Positions 35,997-46,543 of a stretch of 64,000 nucleotides of DNA are shown in pieces. The stretch spans positions 36,517 through 100,516 of the forward strand of contig CDMY01000351.1 in the NCBI GenBank assembly GCA_001179505.1. Direction: 5' to 3'. The DNA is from Vitrella brassicaformis (taxonomy: Eukaryota; Sar; Vitrellaceae). How positions within the stretch are numbered: the first letter of the stretch is position 1; every line of letters starts with the position of its first letter. The notes under the pieces are model-generated. The model saw nothing but the letters and a program-made list of their open reading frames with translations. It did not search any database and was not told where the DNA came from. Both the position numbers and the translations under genes were made by a program.

Positions 35997-36117
35997 CTAT
36001 GTGTAGCGCCGCAGGATCAGGATGAGGTGGATTATGGCGCCATCCTGCATGTCGTAGTCCGACACCGTACGACACTTCTCGAGCTCTCTGCAGATAGAAA
36101 GACGGACAGCCAGTCAG

Positions 36118-36154
<37 letters not shown>

Positions 36155-37307
36155 AGTGACGTGCGTGTTCATTTAGTTATTACGTGCCGCAGAAGAGCAG
36201 CCGCTGCTTGACGACCGGGATGCCCTCCGCAAGTCGCACGCCGTACTTGAGGTCCTCTACCGTGGCGTCTGGGCGGGCCCACAGCTCGATGGTTTTGCCC
36301 GTGATGGTCTGGCGCACACCTTGATGAATCTACTGAACTCCTCGCTGCAGCCGAGCAAACACAGACAGACCCAAAAGAGAGAGACGGAATGAGAGTGCTG
36401 AGTGCTGTAAGCGCCACACGCACCAAGTGGGCGGCTGTGTGAGGACATAGTTGTCCTGGTGGCGGCTACCTCCCCACCACTGCAGGCACACCATCCCCAA
36501 GGGCCACACAAAAGCCACCGTACAGCCCATTAGGGCATCCACCCATCTGTCTAGTCACTCACTCAGTCACTCACTCACCAGTAGCTGTGTGTGTAGGGGC
36601 GGCCGTATAGCTCTGCAAACTTGTCTAAGGCGGCCTGCCGGCGGCGCATCTTCAACTCGTCGCTGTCGTACTCGCCCATCGCTTCACTGCACGCACGTTA
36701 GCAAACACACACACAGAGAAACACACACACACACAGAACACCGCAATGCGCGCTCTGTGGTCTGTTTGTGGTGCTCTGTCTGTGTGTGCGTACTGTGGAA
36801 TGACGGGTTCGATGCCGACGATGCGCGAGAGCGACATGTACAGCACCGGATCGACCAGCACTGAGTGCCACACCTCGTCGATGTGGGGCGGCACCGACAG
36901 GCGGCAGCTGCGGTCGTTCTCCACACCCTTCTGCACACACACATCACACACAACCACACCCAACAGCAACAAACAGACCATTTGCGCAGCCGCTTGTGTG
37001 CTGATTCATGCATTCATCGTACTACCAGCATCATGAAGAGGAGGAAGTCCCTCACAGCCACTGCAGGCTAAGCCAGGCCATCTTGCGTGAGGCGGTAGAT
37101 GACCTCGTGCCACTTGAGCACCATGAGCTCCTCCCAACGACCCACCAGATGCTGTCAAAGGACACACACGGCGCACACAAGCCGCAGATCTCAGCCATCT
37201 TTCCTCTTCTCCGGTGTGCCACCTCGTGTGTGGAAAGCGATGAGTGCGGTTCTGGCTGGGCTCACCTCTGGTAGGTCATGCTCGAGGGGCGCCACACGCC
37301 CAGCCAT
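35997..37307 (-). CDS. GRDP/DUF1399-like domain fused to a C-terminal ubiquitin-like domain
   Basis: Exons: 37307-37266 (MAGRVAPLEHDLPE), 37151-37026, 36930-36794, 36686-36579, 36344-36184 and 36087-35997. Exons 3-4 read VPPHIDEVWHSVLVDPVLYM then DKFAELYGRPYTHSY. This is the pattern of the glycine-rich-domain-protein-like family (P-x-x-D-x-V-W-H, then a C-terminal LYxxxFG-like helix). Exons 5-6 form a ubiquitin fold: FIK, TITGKTIELWARPDATVEDL, EGIPVVKQRLLFCG, then ELEKCRTVSDYDMQDGAIIH and LRRYT, without the terminal Gly-Gly. Two oddities: TAG at 37068-37070 inside exon 2, and 11 nt (36309-36319, GTGTGCGCCAG) that must be left out for the ubiquitin frame to run on; without them the exons sum to 654 nt (217 codons plus stop). 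Either the gene is freshly broken, or it is rescued at RNA level. Domain calls rest on motif order. Confidence 0.6.
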
Positions 37308-37554
37308 CGCTCCCCTTCCTGAACGATCGCATATGCGAGCTCAAAGGTGAGGGAGGAAAGATGGCGGCCTCCTCATCTGCCGCTGATGATGGTGGTGGTG
37401 GTGCATTCAGTTCTCTGCCTGCTGATCTGTCCCTCTGATCATCGAACGAGGTGAGCAGCACACAGACCAATGAGCAGCATGCTTGATGCACACGATCCTC
37501 TGTCGGCTCTGTCGCTCTGTGCAGGCTGTCGTCGAGCACATCATAGCTACCCAG

Positions 37555-38411
37555 ATGCAGCAACCAGAGCAGCAGCAGCAGCAGCACCCCTTCTCGAATA
37601 TCTTCGTCGGCCGCCGCACCTTCTACCTCTTCAGCAGCATCAAGGACATCGTGCGGCTGAGGGCCACCTGCACCTGGCTGAGCAGAGATCTCTTCGGAGC
37701 GGCCCAGCTGAGAGATCGGCTTCGCCACTCTGTCGGCTCACAGGCGGGGCTGCGGCGGGCGGTGAATGGGCGGCAAGTGCAGCTGCTGCGGTTCGACGAC
37801 GACCAGTTCGGCACCCATGATCTGCTGGCGGCTGTGTGTGTGGTGGAGGAGGGGCCATGGGTGGAGATGGCCGAGGTGGTTGAGCTGGCGGGGCAGTGCG
37901 GCAACTGTGACCTGCCTGTCATCCTCACGTCCGATGACATCAACACACACACAAACAAAACGGTGAGCCAGCAAACAGAGGGGCGGGGAGGGGAGGGAGA
38001 GGGCCTCATTCTCTCTGTCTGTGTGTGTGGTCGTGTGTGTAGGCGTATGTGTCGGCTCCCCGTGTGTTGGCGCAGCTCAAGATGGTCGGCCCCAACATCC
38101 AGTTCGATTCGGACTACAGCCTGCAGCTGTTCCACCACAATGGTGAGGTGTGGGCCATCATCGACGAGCCCGGCTTCTGGCTGGAGGTCGACCCGCACCT
38201 CCCTGCCGACCTCCTGTACCAGCAGCACAGGCAGCCACACGACCCACCGGTGCGTGAGGGCATCTACTACTGGGGCCATGACGGCAGATGGGTGTCGGGC
38301 CGTGGCCTGTTCACCCATGCGTCAGTGTCGTCATTTGCCAAGTACATGGTCCTCGACTACTTCAAGGAGACTCATAAGACCAACGTCACATCGATAGACC
38401 TGAACAGATGA
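37555..38411 (+). CDS. F-box-like protein, plus copy, truncated by a lost splice donor (258 residues)
   Basis: Exons 37555-37962 and 38043-38411 (777 nt). It is a close paralogue of the minus copy at 31,853: NIFVGRRTFYLF, IVRLRATCTWLSRDLFGAAQ, VQLLRFDDDQFGTHDLLAAV. It starts with a Gln run. At the end of exon 2 the minus copy has the donor AACAG|GTGG, but here the site reads AACAGATGAC. The donor GT is lost and translation meets TGA (38409-38411). The former downstream exons are still present. The F-box reading is tentative, as for the other copy. The two genes point away from each other, about 4.6 kb apart. Confidence 0.6.
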
Positions 38412-38481
38412 CAACACACCGACGGCACTGAAGGCAAGAGGGGTGCGTCGTTGACTGTGTGTGTGCGTGTGGTTGGTTCAG

Positions 38482-39151
38482 GTATGTTGGTGGCGGCCGT
38501 CTGGACGACCTGCTGACCGAGTCGCCCCACACACCAGTGACCGGATGCACGACCACAATCAGCTGGGGCGCTGTTCAGCGACGGCTGGTACTCACCGACA
38601 GCAGCCACTCCTTCGTCGCATGGATTTTCATCACCGGATACCCAAACAGCACCGGTTAGAGTGACAGAGAGGAATCGCTGCTGGTCATACGTCGCGTGTT
38701 CTTCTTCCCCTTGTCTGCAGTGCGTGTGCGTGTCGACACCACTGAGGCGGCTGTGTGTGAGAGCGGTCCCTTCAAGCGCCGCTTCCCGGTGACCACTCAG
38801 CTGGCTCGTGTGGCGTTGGGGGCGGTGGCGCCATACGTCTTCGACGGACAAGTACAGCAGCAGCAGCAGCAACAGGATGACGATGACGATGACGACCGTA
38901 CGGGCACACACACACATGGATTGATGGATGGATGGATGATGGCCCTTCTCTCTGTGTGTGTGGTCTGCAAATGCCGACGAGGGCGGCGATGAGAGTGACG
39001 ATATGGACGAGGGCAGCGGAGAGGGCAGCGAGGGTATAGGGAGGGCCGCATAGAGGCCCTCACGTCGGACCTGCATGATTTTCATTTGCGTGTGTATCCT
39101 GTGCCTTCGACAGGTGAGGATGCCGCAGCTGAGGCGGAGAGCGGCGACTGA
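38482..39151 (+). pseudogene. Orphaned 3' exons of the plus F-box-like copy
   Basis: Open exons follow the lost donor. One begins at about 38482 (YVGGGRLDDLLTESPHTPV, to ITGYPNSTG). The next, from about 38721, reads VDTTEAAVCESGPFKRRF, then a Gln run and an Asp run. The last two are short acidic exons ending GEDAAAEAESGD and TGA at 39149-39151. They are in frame with each other and match the decayed tail of the minus copy. They would encode about 200 more residues if joined to exon 2. Confidence 0.55.
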
Positions 39152-40575
39152 TCGATCAGTCAACACTAGTAGGTGAGCAGCGATTCACATCCTCTATCGC
39201 CATGTGGCTGGATCCTGGCTGGTACGTGTGTGTGTGTGTTGTCAGGAGGGTATCGCTCTTAAGCGCTGGCTGTCGTCATCTCTGTCGCCGATCTGTGTGT
39301 ACGCGAGACGACCATATCGATCACTCTGTCGACAGACAGACCAGCTGCTGCTGATGGGTGACGGAATGGCTTGCTGTTGTGGTGAAAGGTTTCGTGCCTC
39401 TAATGCACGAGTCACTTCAGTCGGTCTGGGGCTTGTCCTTTTTGCCCATGCGTCGCTCTTCTATATGCGCGGCCCTCCCTCCCTCCCTCTGTCTGTGTGT
39501 GTGTATGTGTCTTCTCGTCCTCATGGCTCGCGGCCTGTCCGTGTGGGTGTGGGCGGTAAGCGCGTCTCGGCCGATTTTGATGTGATGTGTGGCTGCCTGG
39601 CTGACTCATCTACTGGCCAGACCTCTCCCTCTCAATCACTGTATGCGTGGTGGAGTGCGTCTGCCTGTGTGTGTGCTGTGACGGACCTGCCTGGAGTGAA
39701 CTGACATTTGCACCCTTCCCTTAATTTTGTGTCCGTTACTCACTTAATTAAGGGTGTGTGTAAGCTGTGTGTCTAAGCTGTGGGCGGACGGACACCTATG
39801 GCCGGCCACACACATGAAAGAAAATGAAAATGACAAGAGTACAGGCAGGTGAACATCGACCCAGTGGTCTATCCCATCCTCTCATCTCATCTCATGCTGG
39901 ACCCAGATGCTTCTCTGCCCTCCCGATTCTCCCTCCGTCTAATCTCCGTCTACACCACCGTCGCCTCTCGCAATCATCACCATCACATTTGTCTGTCGGC
40001 CTGCGCCATGATGCTCCACTGCAACATGATGAGCTGCGATGTCTCACGCACACACTGGATGAAGAATAGCATTCACACGCATCAAGCCATCCACACACGG
40101 TCTGCGATGTCCCCACCCCACCATCTCATCTGGCCATGGAAGTGCTTGCCCAGAAATCGGCCCTTCCTCTCCTGCCTCCCTAAGCCTCTGCATCGCCTCT
40201 GCCTCGGGAGGCCACAGAGCGTGCATTGGGATCCGAGATAGAAATAGCGAGAGAGGGGCGGGAAGGGGGAGAGCCAGAGCCAACCGCCAAAGGGCTCTAA
40301 CGATAGAAGCCATGATAGACCTGCACGGTCGCAGCGGATAGCAGAGAGGCCCATACAGCAATGAAAGCCTCTCGCCCTTAATTTCGATGCCTCTCGGATC
40401 GCTGGCTGCATCACGAGCTTCCCCAGGCTGTCTTTGGCGAGAGAGGGGTCCGAGTGGGAAAGAGGTGCCGGCCCTTCATGACCCGCTGAGCATCCTCTTC
40501 CACTCCTCAGAAACGCCAAACTGGTGACTGCCGCCTCTCTCCTTCAGCATGGACCCGCCAGAACGTACAGGCAAA
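39152..40575. other. Intergenic region, nothing recognised
   Basis: About 1.4 kb with TG/CA and CCCTCC runs. Open frames up to 166 codons occur on both strands, but none shows splice structure, composition or motifs like those of the supported genes. Confidence 0.5.
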
Positions 40576-41273
40576 CTACATTTTAACATCTGACGTCGTC
40601 TGTCTCCCGCGGACCGATGCGGGCCGGTTCTCTTGCCACTGCTGAACCGCCCTTAGTTCTTCGTCTGTCAGACGCTTGCGCCACGTCCCCCAGCCCATAA
40701 ACCCGCAGATGATCTCCTGCACACACACACGCACACACACACACACATACAGGGGGTAATTAATCGGTTGGCAGGTCGCTGTCTCTCTCTCTGGCTGTCT
40801 GTGTGTGTGGCTGTCTGATTTACCATCGCACAGCAGAAGTCGTCTTGGGGCATGCTCAGGCAGATCGACCCGCCGATATACCCTCCCATGAAGTTGTGCT
40901 CAGCTGATGGATGTCACACACAAACAAATTCAGAGAGAGAAAGGCAGAGAAGACTGACAAGCTTGACGATGCGCGCCAGTCGAACCAATCCCCCACCGCC
41001 GCCACATAGATCCCTACGTTTGCTGATCTCGTCCACCAGGCCCTTGTAGAATTCGGCGAAGGTTCGGTCATCTTTGCAGCACTTATTGTATGCGTCGAAC
41101 ATCACACGCAGCTTGTAATCCACCAGCTGCCAGCACACACGCACCGCACCAACAGATGGATCCCCTCACTGAGTGTCTGTCTACTCACACCCACCCGATC
41201 CAGGGGCCGCCTCTCGACTATCTCTCCCAACGCCTCAACCTGCTGGTGCATGTGGTAGTCACACGTGCGCCTG

Positions 41274-41317
<44 letters not shown>

Positions 41318-41825
41318 CCATGTGCACTCCCTGTCGACGGCTGTCATGCAGCATACACACATACTGGTATGTCCAGCCCTTCTCAAAGCCGCTTTTGAAG
41401 AGTGCCTGGCCGGCGTAGTTTTCGGAAAAAATGGTCACAGGGCGGAACTTGTGGTTCTCGCTAAGCCACTCGTAGATGAAGATGTCTATGAGCTCATCCT
41501 TGTGCAGAATCAGGTTCTGGTAAGACGTCACACCCTGGTCTCGGTCCTCGGAATACCATTGATCGACCGACCCTGCTGTCTCTCCTTCTGTCTTCCGGCT
41601 CATTACCTTGGCTTGACGCCCCGGAATACGACGCAGCGGGCGGGCCACGCGAGCCATGACATGTAGCCGCACATCGGTGTTTGTTGGCTGTCCGAGAGCG
41701 CGAGAGCGGAGAGGCGACAGGAAGCTGACGATGCTGCTTGAGGGGCGGAAGGCGAGAACCGTCAGCGGAAACACCAGCAGCAGTACGTTGCCAACAGCCT
41801 GGATGCTGTTAAACAAGGTCTGCAT
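40576..41825 (-). CDS. Putative plastid-targeted protein of unknown function (288 residues)
   Basis: Exons: 41825-41365, 41270-41195, 41126-41018, 40903-40824 and 40716-40576, total 867 nt, ending in TAG. The N end MQTLFNSIQAV then GNVLLLVFPLTVLAFRP is a signal peptide followed directly by an Ala-Phe and a basic, Ser/Arg-rich region. That is the usual bipartite presequence for a complex secondary plastid with red-alga ancestry. The mature part has a conserved-looking EWLSENHKFRPVTIFSENYA segment, helical stretches (FDAYNKCCKDDRTFAEFYKG) and a Gly/Cys-rich block (HNFMGGYIGGSICLSMP, ICGFMGWGTWRKRL). I do not recognise the family. DNA just upstream (41826-42020) is a decayed copy of the 5' end of the GRDP-ubiquitin-like gene. 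Confidence 0.6.
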
Positions 41826-42020
41826 TGTCCAAGCTGTGAGGCAGATGACGTCGTGCCATTTGAGCACCATAAGATCCTCTCAACGACCCGCCAGATGCTG
41901 TCAATCAAAGGACACACACGACCATCTTCCCTCTTCTCCGTGAGTGATGAGTGCAGTGTTCGGGCTCACCTCTGCCAGGTCATGCTCGACAGGCACCACA
42001 CGCTGAGACCGTCCAGCCAT
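41826..42020 (-). pseudogene. Decayed 5' end copied from the GRDP/ubiquitin-like gene
   Basis: From ATG 42020 the exon 42020-41970 reads MAGRSQRVVPVEHDLAE, matching MAGRVAPLEHDLPE of the gene at 37307, with the same GTGAGC donor. The next exon (from 41897) reads HLAGR, then TGA (41880-41882) where the other copy has TGG, then EDLMVLKWHDVI against EELMVLKWHEVI. Similarity stops close to the ATG of the candidate plastid gene at 41825. Confidence 0.6.
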
Positions 42021-42190
42021 CGCACACGCGGACACACGGAAGGAAGTGACGATCGCTGCGAACTTAAAGGCGAGGAGAGCACATTTTCTCTGATCTGGTC
42101 ATCTGAGCATCCAGGACGATGAGGTACTCGAAGATCTGTAAGCACCAAGTTTGAGGACTCATCCCGGTGCTGCTGCTCCATGGTCCTTCC

Positions 42191-42906
42191 ATGCGCCTCA
42201 TGACGTTTGCGGTCGTCGCCGCTCTCTCCCTGGTAGCAGCAGCGACGGCGGCAGTGTCGTCGTCTGCCTCACCATCGGCATTCCTCACACCACTCGCCCA
42301 GAGAGGCGGCATCACCGCTAAGCCGAATGGACGCCTTCGGATGCGCCAGCACCCTCTCCATGCCGTCACGCAGCGATTCACGCTTGAACGCGGCGCTGAG
42401 GCCTTCGATGACATATCCGCAATAGCGGTAAGGGAGGAGATCTGCAGTGTAGCCTCTCTCTTTGAGTGTGTGTGTTGGTGTGTGTGTTTGTGTGTGTGTG
42501 CACAGAAACGCATAAAGGGCAAGGTCGGCCCGCCTCCGACCGACGAGGAGCTTTTGCAGTGGTTGGCTGACACCGAGGCCATCCTGATCCAAATCATGCA
42601 GGGCAAGAGGTAAGTGCTGTGCGTCAGTAATTTGTGCGCGCACGTGGGTCTGTCTCGTTGCTGCTTGCAGACCGCCTGGTTCAGACAGGGATGCCGAGAC
42701 TTTCGTAGTGGGGGTGTCTGCCTTCTGTGAGCAACTACTAGTTGCGTGTGTGCCTTGATCGATCTGCACATACCAACAGAGGCCGGATGGATCCACTCAT
42801 TGTCTGTCTGCCTGCCTGCCTGCCATCTCTCTCTGTGTGTGTGTCATGCACGCGCCGCACGTGTGGTTTAGATATGAACTGTCTTATCAAGTGTGGAAAG
42901 AGAGGT

Positions 42907-42940
<34 letters not shown>

Positions 42941-43074
42941 GACGGGATGTGTGTGTGTGTGTTTCTCCAGAGTTGGATTACTCGTTTAGACCGAAGGTCG
43001 CTGCATTCGCATGGGATACCACGGACCCACTGGCGACAGCGATCGAGAATCGCCTCAAGCCGCGTGTTGATTGA
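42191..43074 (+). CDS. Small putative plastid-targeted or secreted protein (177 residues)
   Basis: Exons: 42191-42427, 42506-42609, 42671-42726, 42872-42904 and 42971-43074 (534 nt), ending TGA. The start MRLMTFAVVAALSLVAAATA is a clear signal peptide, followed by a Ser/Ala-rich region with a Phe (SPSAFLTPLAQRGG). This is again compatible with import into a complex plastid. The mature part has EELLQWLADTEAILIQIMQG and a C-terminal block FRPKVAAFAWDTTDPLA. No known family is recognised. The start pairs divergently with the decayed copy at 42020. Confidence 0.55.
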
Positions 43075-43720
43075 TGCCTGAAGATCACTCACTGTGTGGG
43101 GGCTGTGCTGTGCCGTGCCGTGCACTGCACAGCTGTCTGTGACTTTCTTTCTCAGTCCCTCGGTGTGGTGTACCCTTTTCTGAGTGAGGAGGGGCCGGGG
43201 CCAGCGGGACGTCCGGGACGGACGATGCATGCATTAGATAGATGGGCACTGCCGTCGTATCATGAATTGATCGAGGGCGGATAGGATGCTCATGTGTCTG
43301 TCTGTTGATGTGCTGGGGTTGGTGGGTGGAAGACACATGCGATGCACATCGATCAAGCAGACTTACTTACAGGCACGCAACCAAAGACGTCGACCGTCAA
43401 GCTAGACGTCAAGTTCGACTGCCGCAACTAATCATCCATCACACCAACATATTAATCCATCTAAGAAAGCACCACACGGTGAGAACACGCGCACGTCACG
43501 AACGCTCATGTGTATGACTCTTTGTTTGTGTGTTGTTCGATTTCAGGGCGGTTGGTTGGTGCTTCTGTTGGTTGACCCATCTGTGTCATTGCAGATGGGT
43601 CCAAGAGGCTCACCTATGACCATTCATTCGATCATGTCACTCACACGTGTCGTGTGTTTGACCTGTGTCTTTGTAATGAGCGACGAGGTGAGGTGCCCCA
43701 GGGCTTGTTGGTGTCGGGCC
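43075..43720. other. Intergenic region with possible unassigned exons
   Basis: Short coding-looking pieces follow good acceptors, such as SLGVVYPFLSEEG after ctttctcag (about 43155) and a piece after cattgcag (43593). I cannot join them into one frame. Confidence 0.35.
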
Positions 43721-43985
43721 ATGGACAGTTCGAGTGCTACTTTCGGCACCTTTGCCCACATCAACGTACGTATACGCACATCAAAGCGACTGAGGTCTTT
43801 ACACACGGATGGTTTGCTTCTCTCTCTCGTTGACGGTCTTGTCACTGACTTGATTCATGACTGAGGTGTTGGGTATGTGGGCCTTGCAGACGGTGGTCAT
43901 CGACTGGAAGTACAAGGAGTTCATCCTGAGGCTGTACGACCGGCAGACACAGGCAGCCGAGAGGGCGGCCCGTCTTCCTGGCTGA
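43721..43985 (+). CDS. Short two-exon ORF, unknown function
   Basis: Exons 43721-43765 and 43890-43985 join in phase 0 and read MDSSSATFGTFAHIN then TVVIDWKYKEFILRLYDRQ, ending AARLPG and TGA. Composition of the second exon looks coding. Upstream exons may exist, as the ATG sits only about 30 bases past a possible acceptor (ccccag, 43701). No family is recognised. Confidence 0.35.
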
Positions 43986-44647
43986 CCGAGTCTGAATTTT
44001 TTGTGTAATTAATTCGTCTGTTTTCGGATGGATCGATGTCACTTGCTGAGCTGCATCCATGCCGTCACCTTCCCATGTGTATGTGTGTGTGTCCTTGATT
44101 GGTGTATGCAGTGTGTCTGGCGGGCAGCCGAGGGAGCCGTCAGTCAGTCATCGACCAGCTGATGCTGGTGCTGGTGGTGGTTCACACGACTTATCACCCA
44201 TCGGGGGCAGACAGACAGACGGACGGACGGACGGACGGACAGGGAAAGTGGGACTTCTGTGGGCGGCCATCTATATGGATGGCCATCAGAGAGCTGTTTT
44301 TGCTGGATGTGGTGCGGCCGTAAAGACAATTCAGCTCCAAACATGAGTCTTGATCGACATCATGTAAACAAATGAGAAAAGCGCGCCAAAAGAGGAGAAA
44401 GGAGAAGAGGAAGGAAGAGAAATACGCCGTTGTTGGTGCTGAATAGTGGTGCCTGAGAGAGACGAGACGAGGCGAGGCGAGGCGAGGCGACGCGACGCGA
44501 CGCGCGAGGAGCTGGCCGCTCGGCCAGCGAGCGGCCGTTCTGTCGCAAAAGCCATCCATTCTCCACACACTGCAAGGTGAGGAAGCGAGCATGGGCAGCC
44601 ACAGCCATTCACTCTGCCTCTGTGTTCCATCAGGTAGCTATCCATCC
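43986..44647. repeat. Intergenic region with GACG/GGCGA repeats
   Basis: Contains a GACG run (about 44209-44239) and a gaggc/gacgc pentamer run (about 44465-44504). No gene is seen. Confidence 0.55.
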
Positions 44648-46543
44648 ATGGATGATCTTCGACAAGCCGTGGCGTGGTGCGTGTGGGGGGTGCGGCAATT
44701 CGTGTGGCATCTCCCAAGCCTCATCTACGGGCTGACGGCATGGGCGCGTCTGCACCCTGCAAAGGGCAACCTCATTGGGCTGGCCGCTAGCTTCATCGGA
44801 GGCGTCATCACCAACACAGGCTACCACCTCATGCGCAGCGCCAACGATTGTGTGTGGTTTGTCGGTGTTTGGGTACTGGTCCGCCTGGGCAATGCCATAC
44901 ATTTGTGGGCGCTTTCCGTCGCCCCTGCCTCCACTGTGTACCCATCCAACGCTGCAGCTCTCATGGTGTCGCCATTCATTGGATACGTGAGCAACAGACG
45001 CACAGAGAGAGAGAGAGAGAGAGCAGTGTGCGTGGCCGGTTTCCATTCCATGAGTGTGTGTGCGTGTGTTTGTGTGTGCAGCTCTGTTTCAACGATAAGA
45101 TCAAGTGGTTTCGGCACATTCCGGTGATCGCCGGCATGATTGTAGGCATTGCCTTCACGTCGCTGGCTCCATCCTTCGCCAAGACACCGCACAAACATAC
45201 GGTAGATGACACCACTAAAGTGGGCGGGTGTCAACAAATGCAGCCATCCATTGCGTCATGTGTGTGTCAGGTCGGTTCTGACGTGTTGTTTCATCGCTCC
45301 ACGGCGTACAACTGGTACATCGTCGTGTATCTCATCTGCGGCACACTTCTAGAAATCAAAAGATACGAAACGCAGGAGTCCCTCGAGTAACTGGACGAGA
45401 CACACACTGTCACACACACAGACAGACACACACTTGAGGCTCATTTGTGTGCGGTTCTGTAGAGTGGCCAACTACTACGACACGGCGCTGTCCTTTGGGG
45501 TGATGCGTCCATCTGAATACTTCGAGCGGCTGTGGGGTAAATGAAAGACACACACACAGACACATACACACACAAGGGAGGGAGGGAGGGAGGGAGGGAG
45601 TGAGGGACAGGGAGACACACACACACACACGCATTTGTTCACTTGTCTCGTCCAGCCGTTCTGTATGGTATCGCGGCGGGACATTGGGGCTGCCAGGTCG
45701 GCCTTGAGCTCAAACAGACAATCGAGGTTGGATAAATGGCAGGCACATACACATACCAGAGACGTGATGCTCTCTCTGTCTCTCTCTCCCTGTGCAGCTA
45801 GGTGTGGAGAGTCACCGTACGCGCATTATCCCCTGGGGTCCGATGGGGTGGTCGCTCTTCATCTTGGCATACTCGGCATTCCTACAGGTACCCCTCATAT
45901 GGACGCCTCCTCGCCCACCACTCACTGGTGTGTGTGTCTCGTCGTCATGTGCAGTTCGGGATAGTTGGTGACGGACTAGAGTACACGGAGAAGGCCACCG
46001 AAGTGATTACGGCATTTTCCGCCAGCATGTGCCTCTGGGGCACACTTGGAGGTGAGAGGCATCCACCATGACATCACACCACAAGCTCGTGTGTGTGTGC
46101 GTCGATATGTACATGCACATCGATCAAAGGGCTCGTGAAGTTTCATGAGATTGAGGCCCTCGGCGCTGCGTCGAAGTGGCTGCTTGCCCTGGGTGTGCCG
46201 CACTGATACACACATACATGTGTACGTCCATGTGTAATACTTACATATGCCTCTTCGCAGGGGTCGCCCTCATCGTGTTCTGCGGCGCGTGTCTGGCGTT
46301 CGAAATGCGCGAACTTGAGGAGATCGGGTACGTGCGCGAGCAGGAGAGCGTCTCTGTTTGTGTGCGATGCTTTGACGGTATGTGTGTTATGTATGTGTCT
46401 GCAGCATGTTCTGTGGCCGCCGTGCGTGTGCGTGCCTCCACTTCTGCGCCGCCAGGATTCGAAGCTATGCTGAACGTACCCGTCGTTGCGTTACATTCTG
46501 CATCGACCACATTTGCCAGTGCCTCCGCCGCCGGCCCACCTGA
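44648..46543 (+). CDS. Multi-pass membrane protein of unknown function (391 residues)
   Basis: Ten exons: 44648-44986, 45082-45201, 45271-45386, 45463-45536, 45656-45726, 45798-45887, 45955-46051, 46130-46192, 46261-46327 and 46405-46543 (1,176 nt). Hydrophobic helices are seen at HPAKGNLIGLAASFIGGVIT, VWFVGVWVLVRLG, IPVIAGMIVGIAF, YNWYIVVYLICGTLLEI, MGWSLFILAYSAFLQFG and WLLALGVALIVFCGACLAF. The C end is Cys/Arg-rich. The layout, with about 7-8 spans and a polar loop NYYDTALSFGVMRPSEYFE, does not bring a known family to mind. The last exon is also open in another frame, reaching TAA at 46562, so the C end is the least certain part. Confidence 0.6.

Noticed and set aside
29968-37070. Reassignment of TAG to an amino acid in the nuclear code
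   Set aside because: Three in-frame TAGs invite it, but the genes ending at 35997 and 40576 appear to stop at TAG, and no TAG occurs inside the long conserved CFAP54, RUS or CASTOR-like frames. Decay or splicing explains them better.
40082-40519. 145-codon minus-strand frame
   Set aside because: No ATG-supported splice structure, no motif, and the opposite strand is similarly open.
41880-41882. TGA read as Trp (as in some organelle codes)
   Set aside because: TGA replaces Trp here and at about 60,778, but CFAP54, RUS and most other genes end with TGA, and the affected copies carry other lesions.
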